In this document: in pieces, positions 13,471 to 18,447 of the stretch | Position numbering within the stretch: the stretch's first letter is position 1 | Layout: every line of letters starts with the position of its first letter | The notes under the pieces: generated by a model | What the model was told of the DNA's origin: nothing | Databases searched by the model: none | Seen by the model: the letters and a program-made list of their open reading frames with translations, nothing else | Translations under genes and position numbers: made by a program | Assembly (NCBI GenBank): GCA_038236965.1 | Contig: JBBRZF010000055.1 | Coordinates: 1-18,447, forward strand | Length of the DNA: 18,447 nucleotides | Source: JBBRZF01 sp038236965 | GTDB taxonomy: Bacteria > Acidobacteriota > Terriglobia > Terriglobales > Acidobacteriaceae | Direction: 5' to 3'

Positions 13471-14352
13471 GTGACTCGCAAACTTATCGTGAACGCCGAC
13501 GACCTTGGGCTGACCGAGGGAGTGAACCGCGCGGTGCGGGAATGCCGCGGGCGTGGAGTGCTGACCTCAGCCACACTGATGGCCAAGGTTCCCGCGTTTG
13601 CCGGCGGGGTCGCGACGGCGCAGGAACTGGAAGGCGACAAGGCGCAGCCGCCGTTCAGCGCGGGCTGCCATGTCATCCTCATCGACGGCGAACCACTCTC
13701 AGCAGCCGCACAGATTCCAAGCCTCGTCGAAAAAGACGGACACTTTCGCCGTAAGCTTTCGCAATTCGCTCAGGACGCGATGAGGGGAGCCATTCGCGCG
13801 GAGGACATTCAACGCGAGGCAGAGGCGCAGTTCCTTAAGTTGCAATCCGCCGGAATCTCTCTCTCGCATTTCGACACTCACAAGCATGCGCACATGTTCC
13901 CCGCGGTGTTGGCTGGCGTTTTGCCTGGGGCGAAAAATTGCGGAGTGCGGGCCATCCGAAATCCATTCGAGCAGCCTTTGGCGATTGCGGCTTCGATGGC
14001 GGTGCGTCCGGGGTTATGGTTCCGTTTTGCGCAGGTGCAGGTATTGCGACAATGGCGCGCGCAGTTCATCCGCAGCGTTCGCGGAGCGGGACTGGCGACG
14101 ACCGATGGATGCCTGGGCGTGACCATTACCGGAGCGATGGATGAAACGCTTCTGGCTGCGACGTTGAAGGATATGCCGGAGGGTACATGGGAGCTCGTCT
14201 GTCATCCCGGCTACGACGATGCGGAACTGCAGAGGGCAGGCACTCGACTTCTGGCGTCGCGCGAAACAGAGATGCAACTGCTCACCTCTGTCCGCACGCG
14301 CGAACTGCTGGAGCGCGAAGGCATCGAGCTGATCAGTTTCCGGAATCTGTGA
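13471..14352 (+). CDS. hpnK: HpnK-like protein, YdjC/ChbG-family carbohydrate deacetylase
   Basis: YdjC-family enzymes are metal-dependent deacetylases; HpnK is the branch associated with hopanoid side-chain biosynthesis. The 293-aa protein starts MTRKLIVNADDLGLTEG (catalytic/metal Asp10-Asp11). It has the metal site HFDTHKHAH (133-141), His67 in GCHVILID (usually GLHLxL), and a late VCHPGYDD block. Length and motifs fit HpnK. I chose GTG at 13471 because upstream in-frame codons lie inside the receiver gene's terminator hairpin. No other hopanoid genes (shc, hpnA-H) are in view, so assignment within the YdjC family is tentative. It ends against a convergent terminator. Confidence 0.78.
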   Translation: MTRKLIVNADDLGLTEGVNRAVRECRGRGVLTSATLMAKVPAFAGGVATAQELEGDKAQPPFSAGCHVILIDGEPLSAAAQIPSLVEKDGHFRRKLSQFAQDAMRGAIRAEDIQREAEAQFLKLQSAGISLSHFDTHKHAHMFPAVLAGVLPGAKNCGVRAIRNPFEQPLAIAASMAVRPGLWFRFAQVQVLRQWRAQFIRSVRGAGLATTDGCLGVTITGAMDETLLAATLKDMPEGTWELVCHPGYDDAELQRAGTRLLASRETEMQLLTSVRTRELLEREGIELISFRNL

Positions 14353-14368
14353 TGAAAGAAGGTAATGA

Positions 14369-14392
14369 AAAGCCCACCGTGTGGTGGGCTTT
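14369..14392. terminator. convergent, probably bidirectional terminator
   Basis: AAAGCCCACC-GTGT-GGTGGGCTTT is a perfect 10-bp stem with a 4-nt loop in the 78-bp gap between two converging genes. The A and T ends of the stem give short U-tracts in either direction. Confidence 0.75.
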
Positions 14393-14430
14393 CGTGTTTC
14401 GCGGAAACCTTCCTTTGCGGGAGAATCGTC

Positions 14431-15294
14431 CTACTTGATTCCTGCCCACTTTTCCAGGACAGAGAGAGTGGCCGCGTAATCCATATCGGCCAGTCCGTCG
14501 CGCGTTGCCTCTTCGTAGATCTCGTCCACTTTTTCCAGGCCGGGAAGTTTCACGCCTTCGGACTTCGCTGTTTCCATCATGATGTGCATGTCTTTATGCA
14601 TGAGTCGCAGCGGGAAGTTGGGAGAGTAGTCGCGCTTCAAAACGAAGGGCGCTTTGTAATCGACGACGCCATTCTTCAACATGGAGGCGTTGATGAGTTC
14701 GATGAGCTTTTCCGGCGGGACACCGAGTTTGCGTGTAAGGGTAAGCGCCTCGGCAAAGCCTTCGTAGATGAGCGCGATCATGAGGTTCATGCCGATCTTG
14801 GCGGAGACGCCGAGTCCGGTCTCGCCGACGCGAATCATCTTCTTGCCCATGGCGGAGAAAAGCGGTTCGAGTTTTGCGATGGTGGCTTCGCTGCCGCCGA
14901 CGATGAATGTCAGTTGCGCGGCTTCGGCGCCTACCTTGGAACCGGTGACGGGAGCGTCCACGAAATCCGCACCCTTGGCGCGAACGCGCTTCGCGAATTC
15001 CACGGTCGCTTCCGGAGAGATGGTGCTGGAGTCGGCGATGATCATGCCGGAGGCGATGACCGCATCGACGCCATCGGCGCCGAAGAGAACTTGCTCCACG
15101 GCTTTCGTGTCTGACACGCAAAGCCAAACCACCTCTGCTCCCTTGGCGGCCTCTGCGGGAGTTGACGCGGCGCGCGCGCCCACAACGGACTTACCCGGCG
15201 TGCGATTCCAAACTGTGACGTCGTTGCCTGCCTTAACGAGGTTGGCCGCCATCGGCCGCCCCATAATGCCTAATCCCAAGAATGCGATCTTCAT
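14431..15294 (-). CDS. NAD(P)-dependent beta-hydroxyacid dehydrogenase, glyoxylate/succinic semialdehyde reductase (GLYR) type
   Basis: This is a 287-aa member of the 6PGDH/3-hydroxyisobutyrate dehydrogenase family. The Rossmann motif is MKIAFLGLGIMGRPMAANL (Gly7, Gly9, Gly12). The substrate loop reads DAPVTGSKVGAE (113-124) rather than DAPVSGG. The catalytic Lys166 is in SAKIGMNLMIA, and FPLRLMHKDM follows. The GSK-x2-AE and FPLx4KDM patterns match plant and bacterial GLYR enzymes that reduce glyoxylate and succinic semialdehyde with NADPH; tartronate semialdehyde is another family substrate. Coenzyme choice is not certain from sequence. ATG at 15294 has GAGG six nt upstream and fits the domain start; the in-frame extension to 15402 has no homologous look. 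A glycerate 2-kinase lies about 1 kb away on the same strand. Confidence 0.88.
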   Translation of the reverse strand: MKIAFLGLGIMGRPMAANLVKAGNDVTVWNRTPGKSVVGARAASTPAEAAKGAEVVWLCVSDTKAVEQVLFGADGVDAVIASGMIIADSSTISPEATVEFAKRVRAKGADFVDAPVTGSKVGAEAAQLTFIVGGSEATIAKLEPLFSAMGKKMIRVGETGLGVSAKIGMNLMIALIYEGFAEALTLTRKLGVPPEKLIELINASMLKNGVVDYKAPFVLKRDYSPNFPLRLMHKDMHIMMETAKSEGVKLPGLEKVDEIYEEATRDGLADMDYAATLSVLEKWAGIK

Positions 15295-15427
15295 CTCTGC
15301 CTCACGAATATCAAGAAGTCTAAAGGACCCTTCGATTAGAAATGAGGCGAGCGGAGGACGCAAGCTGAACCACTCTGAACTCTCCTGCATCGTGGCGCGC
15401 AAAACTCGCGTCTAACCACGTAGCTCA

Positions 15428-16309
15428 ATGTTGAATATCACCCTACGTCGCAAGGCCCGGCAGTTCGGCACTCTTGTAAAGCACTCAGCGCTCACTCGAC
15501 GCACCGGCGTCACGCGGAAGGCTGTGCCCGCGAAACCCGGACAGTTGGGAATCACCTTCATCGGACATTCAAGTTTCTTTCTGCAGATGGGCGGCAAGAA
15601 TATTGTTGTCGATCCGAATTTTGCGCGCTGGCTATTCGTGCTGAAACGTCTTCGCCAGCCGGGATTGCGGATCGCAGACCTGCCAGCCATCGACGCCGTG
15701 CTGGTGACGCACGCACACTTCGACCATCTGCACCGTCCTTCGCTGAGGGCGATTGCGCGCGCAACGCGTAGCCGCACCGGACGCGCTCCGGTGATCATCT
15801 GTCCGCAGAATGTGCGCGACCTGGTCTTCGATCTGGGCTATGAAGAAGTTCTGGAACTCGGCTGGTGGCAGTCGCTGAAAGTAGGCGACGTGGAGATCAC
15901 AGGCACTCCGGCGAATCACTGGGGCGCGCGCATCATTAAAGATATGCATCGCGGCTTTGGCGGATTCGTGCTGAGCGCGGGCAAGCACTCGCTCTATCAC
16001 TCGGGCGACACAGCCTATTTCGACGGATTCAAGGAGATTGGAGAGCGACTGCACCCCGAGGTGGCGCTGCTGCCGATTGGCGCCTATGACCCGCCGTCGT
16101 TCCGCGCCGTACACACTAATCCGGAAGATGCTATACAGGCGTTCCGGGACTTGGGCGCGCGCTGGATGATTCCCATGCATTACGGCACCTTCAAGCTTTC
16201 CCACGAACCGGTGGACGAACCGGTGCAACGTCTGCGTACGGACGCTGCGCGACTGAACATCTCGGAAAACATTTGTGTGCTGGAAGAAGGCGTCACGAAG
16301 TTTTTTTGA
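15428..16309 (+). CDS. metallo-beta-lactamase-fold hydrolase, NAPE-PLD-like
   Basis: The 293-aa protein has a full binuclear metal site: THAHFDH (His95, His97, Asp99, His100), His164 in PANHWGAR, Asp194 in HSGDTAYF and His251 in IPMHYGTF. PANHW-x2-R and SGDTAYF followed by LLPIGAYDP are typical of the NAPE-PLD/UlaG-like branch (phosphodiesterases or lipid phospholipase D-like enzymes) rather than of true beta-lactamases. A basic N-terminus (about 40 residues) precedes the fold and could aid membrane contact; there is no clear signal peptide. The ATG at 15428 is the first available start and has no strong Shine-Dalgarno. It is transcribed divergently from the reductase (134-bp gap) and converges on the glycerate kinase (27-bp gap). 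Substrate unknown. Confidence 0.85.
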   Translation: MLNITLRRKARQFGTLVKHSALTRRTGVTRKAVPAKPGQLGITFIGHSSFFLQMGGKNIVVDPNFARWLFVLKRLRQPGLRIADLPAIDAVLVTHAHFDHLHRPSLRAIARATRSRTGRAPVIICPQNVRDLVFDLGYEEVLELGWWQSLKVGDVEITGTPANHWGARIIKDMHRGFGGFVLSAGKHSLYHSGDTAYFDGFKEIGERLHPEVALLPIGAYDPPSFRAVHTNPEDAIQAFRDLGARWMIPMHYGTFKLSHEPVDEPVQRLRTDAARLNISENICVLEEGVTKFF

Positions 16310-16336
16310 AGCGGTAAAAGCGACAGAAACGAAACC

Positions 16337-17695
16337 CTACCAGGCTAAAAGAATTCTCAGGTCGCGCACATTATTCCCCGTGGGGCCCGTGACGATGGAG
16401 TCGCCTAGCGCGTCGAAGAGTGGGAAGGCGTCGAAGGATTTGAGGGCGCGATTGGGACTTAGCCCTAATTCCCTGGCGCGGTCGATTGTTGAGCCGTCGG
16501 CGATTGCGCCTGCCGCTTCGCTGTTACCGTCTATGCCGTCGGTACCGGCACTGAGGACGGCAATATTCTCTCCGGCAATCCTGGTCGCGCAATATAGCGC
16601 GAACTGCTGATTGCGTCCGCCAATACCTGCATCTCCCGTCACTGTCACGGTGACCTCTCCGGCGGAGATGAGGCAGACGCGCGACACGCCTTTGCGCAAC
16701 TCGCGAATCTTATTCAACAGGTGGTCTGCGGCTTTCGCATAATCCCAATCGTCAGAGGAGTTATCCACTTCAATGGCAAAGCCCGAAAGTGCTGCGCGTT
16801 CGACGGCAGCCTTTTGCGCGGTTCCGCTGGACAGCAGGTTCCACCAGCGCGAACGTTCGAAGGTGAGATTGCCGGATTTGGGCGTTTCATCAAGCAGGTG
16901 ATGCTCCCACAATTCGCGGACGCTTGCGGGAAATTGCTTGAGCAACTTATAGCGTTGCAGTATCTGGTTGCACTCCTGGATGGTGCTGGAGTCGGGCATG
17001 GTGGGGCCACTGGCCAAAGAATCCAGCGCGCCTTCCGGTACGTCAGAGACGAGGATAGATACCTGGTGCGCGGGCGATGCTGCGACCGCGAGGCGTCCGC
17101 CTTTTACGGCCGAGAGATGTTTGCGAATGGCGTTGATCTCCGCGATGGGCGCGCCGGAGAGCACGAGCGCCTGGTAAGTTGCGACCAGGTCTTGCAACGA
17201 AACGGACTCGTCGATGGGCCTTTCCACCAGCGATGAACCGCCGCCGGAGATCAGGTAGATGACGAGCGCGCGCGCTGACATCGCGCTCAGGCTGCGAAGG
17301 ATCGCTTCGGCGGCCTTCACCGAATCCGCGTTGGGCGTGGGATGCCCGCCTTTGTAGTAGCGGAATCCGAAAACTTGCGAACCGGGCTCCGAGGGCCCGC
17401 AAACGATTCCCGCCACGCCGACGCCGGCGCCGAGTTTCGACATGAGCGCTTGCGTCATGGTGTGCGCTGCCTTGCCGATTGCGACGACGAAAATCCGGGA
17501 GAAGGAGCTGAGGTCGTAGAGGTCTTCTCCGACGCGAAGCACGCCACGTTCGTAGCTGATGTGACGGTCGAAGGCTTTTGCAATATTGGATTCAGCCAGG
17601 GCGTGAAGAAAAATCTCGCGCGCCGTCCGGCGAATCTCGCGCATGGCGAAATCTTCGACGAAGGCAGAGGTGCCGACGCTAGGCTCGCTGGGCAT
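16337..17695 (-). CDS. glycerate 2-kinase, DUF4147 + MOFRL type (GckA/TtuD-like)
   Basis: Class II glycerate kinases phosphorylate D-glycerate to 2-phosphoglycerate with ATP; older annotations call them hydroxypyruvate reductase TtuD. The 452-aa protein has the family length. Visible blocks are VVAIGKAAHTM (Lys75), GGHPTPN (116-122), ISGGGSSL (149-156), NAIRKHLSAVKGGRLA (188-203), SDVPEG and SGPT. A C-terminal MOFRL domain follows with GGRNQQFAL and SAGTDGIDGNS. The ATG at 17695 lies 9 bp after the alpha/beta hydrolase stop; a second Met at 17644 is possible. No Shine-Dalgarno is present, but TATAAT overlaps the upstream stop codon, so the gene may also have its own leaderless transcript. The reductase at 14431-15294 could supply glycerate. 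Confidence 0.9.
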   Translation of the reverse strand: MPSEPSVGTSAFVEDFAMREIRRTAREIFLHALAESNIAKAFDRHISYERGVLRVGEDLYDLSSFSRIFVVAIGKAAHTMTQALMSKLGAGVGVAGIVCGPSEPGSQVFGFRYYKGGHPTPNADSVKAAEAILRSLSAMSARALVIYLISGGGSSLVERPIDESVSLQDLVATYQALVLSGAPIAEINAIRKHLSAVKGGRLAVAASPAHQVSILVSDVPEGALDSLASGPTMPDSSTIQECNQILQRYKLLKQFPASVRELWEHHLLDETPKSGNLTFERSRWWNLLSSGTAQKAAVERAALSGFAIEVDNSSDDWDYAKAADHLLNKIRELRKGVSRVCLISAGEVTVTVTGDAGIGGRNQQFALYCATRIAGENIAVLSAGTDGIDGNSEAAGAIADGSTIDRARELGLSPNRALKSFDAFPLFDALGDSIVTGPTGNNVRDLRILLAW

Positions 17696-17703
17696 CGAAA
17701 ACG

Positions 17704-17709
17704 ATTATA
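17704..17709 (-). promoter_or_regulatory. -10 box TATAAT overlapping the upstream stop, before the glycerate kinase
   Basis: A perfect TATAAT on the minus strand spans the TAA stop of the hydrolase gene and ends 8 nt before the glycerate kinase ATG. The -35 region (TTCAGC at 18-bp spacing) is weak. Confidence 0.4.
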
Positions 17710-18376
17710 CGGGAAGCTGCGCCGGCGGCTGAATCACTTCCCTAATCCACTGTTGAATGGCCTCGCGCATCTCGTCCAGGTGTCCGGCAAAGAAATGGTC
17801 GGCGCCTTCGATAAGGACGAGACGCCTAGGCTCGGCGATGTCGATCATCAGCTTTTCCAGTATCTCCTTGGGAGCGTACTGGTCCATGTCGCCGCTGAGA
17901 AAGAGCTTGGGTCTAGAGCAGTCTGCGAGGTAATGGTAGCTGTAGATGCGACCTTCGGCGGCGACCGGAGTTCCAAGGGAGATGAGAGCTTCGACTTTTT
18001 TGTCGCGACAGGCGACGCGAAATCCGGTGGCGGCCCCAAATGAAAATCCCGTGAAGAGAACAGGAAGGTTGTACTCGCGCTCCAGCCAATCAAGCGCGGC
18101 GCGCACGTCATCCTGCTCGCCGTATCCGTTGTCGTGCTCACCCTGGCTGGTGCCCACGCCTCGAAAATTGAAGCGGAGCACGGGAAAGCCGAAGGAATTC
18201 AACGCTTTCATGGCATGGAAGACGACTTTGTTGTGCATGGTTCCGCCGCCCAAGGGGTGTGGGTGGGCGACCAGGGCTGCGTACCGGGGCGACGCGCTAC
18301 CCACGTTCAACAGGGCTTCCAAGCGGCCGACGGGGCCTTCCAAGTCAATGGACTTGATGTGTGCGTGTTCGGTCAT
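17705..18376 (-). CDS. alpha/beta hydrolase (COG2945-like)
   Basis: The 223-aa cytoplasmic alpha/beta hydrolase has the hallmark HPHPLGGGTMHNK block (38-50), oxyanion-side FNFRGVGTSQG, the nucleophile Ser112 in the elbow GFSFG, acid Asp165 (or Asp163) in GDMDQY and His194 in GADHFF. This is a complete Ser-Asp-His triad. Proteins of this type are small esterases/acyl hydrolases with mostly unknown substrates. The start ATG at 18376 is preceded by TATAAC with an extended TGG 9 nt upstream and no Shine-Dalgarno, pointing to a leaderless or near-leaderless mRNA. It precedes the glycerate kinase by 9 bp in an apparent operon; a functional link (for example, release of glycerate from an ester) is speculation. 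Confidence 0.87.
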   Translation of the reverse strand: MTEHAHIKSIDLEGPVGRLEALLNVGSASPRYAALVAHPHPLGGGTMHNKVVFHAMKALNSFGFPVLRFNFRGVGTSQGEHDNGYGEQDDVRAALDWLEREYNLPVLFTGFSFGAATGFRVACRDKKVEALISLGTPVAAEGRIYSYHYLADCSRPKLFLSGDMDQYAPKEILEKLMIDIAEPRRLVLIEGADHFFAGHLDEMREAIQQWIREVIQPPAQLPV

Positions 18377-18385
18377 CCGCTTACA

Positions 18386-18391
18386 GTTATA
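18386..18391 (-). promoter_or_regulatory. extended -10 box upstream of the alpha/beta hydrolase
   Basis: TGGTATAAC on the minus strand gives an extended -10 (TGn plus TATAAC), ending 9 nt before the ATG. The -35 match is poor, as is common for extended -10 promoters. Confidence 0.45.
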
Positions 18392-18447
18392 CCAGCGGCA
18401 GGGGGCACCAAAGGGGTGTGACCAGAATCACTGATTCTCGTGACACA

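Overview
The window looks like chromosomal DNA from an Acidobacteriota bacterium, probably of the Terriglobia/Koribacter type. This is an inference. It rests on the Ser/Thr kinase N-terminus (ISHYRILQRLGGGGMG...LGRKVALKFLPE, a form very abundant in that phylum), the high GC content, a TIGR03623-type AddB next to AddA, an HpnK-like protein, and heptamer tandem repeats between genes. No phage, plasmid, insertion-sequence or CRISPR signature is visible. Most genes are on the minus strand.

Region 1 (1-6354, minus strand) holds an addB-addA recombination helicase/nuclease pair that overlaps by 11 bp. Beyond it, the first 54 codons of a Ser/Thr protein kinase run off the window edge, with their own TTGACC-17-TAACAT promoter. 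Region 2 (6490-9720, minus strand) is a stress and regulation block. It contains an OsmC-family peroxidase, a MarR regulator with a four-cysteine C-terminal tail and an inverted-repeat operator candidate, a Bax inhibitor-1-like membrane protein, and a MerR regulator followed by a small zinc-ribbon protein. The MerR operon has a near-consensus promoter overlaid with palindromes. Region 3 (9720-12300) has a heptamer repeat, a lone thiS whose product ends GGGL rather than GG, and, divergently, a PAS-PAS-histidine kinase-receiver hybrid kinase. Region 4 (12436-12800, minus strand) is a tRNA-Val/tRNA-Asp operon with a strong promoter and an intrinsic terminator whose stem begins inside the tRNA-Asp 3' end.

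Region 5 (13018-18391) has a stand-alone receiver protein with an unusually clear terminator and an HpnK-like YdjC-family deacetylase. It then holds a GLYR-type glyoxylate/semialdehyde reductase (minus), an NAPE-PLD-like metallo-beta-lactamase-fold hydrolase (plus), and a minus-strand pair of alpha/beta hydrolase and glycerate 2-kinase. The reductase and the glycerate kinase could act in one C2/C3 acid route (glyoxylate or tartronate semialdehyde to glycerate to phosphoglycerate), though they do not form an operon.

A recurring feature is that thiS, the hpnK-like gene, the glycerate kinase gene and the alpha/beta hydrolase gene each have a -10-like hexamer only 8-9 nt before the start codon and no clear Shine-Dalgarno. 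This suggests leaderless transcripts alongside SD-led genes such as osmC, addA and the zinc-ribbon gene. I see no clearly novel multi-gene defence or mobile system. The best candidates for new biology are the MerR/zinc-ribbon unit with its palindrome-covered promoter, the MarR cysteine tail, the ThiS tail and the leaderless pattern.
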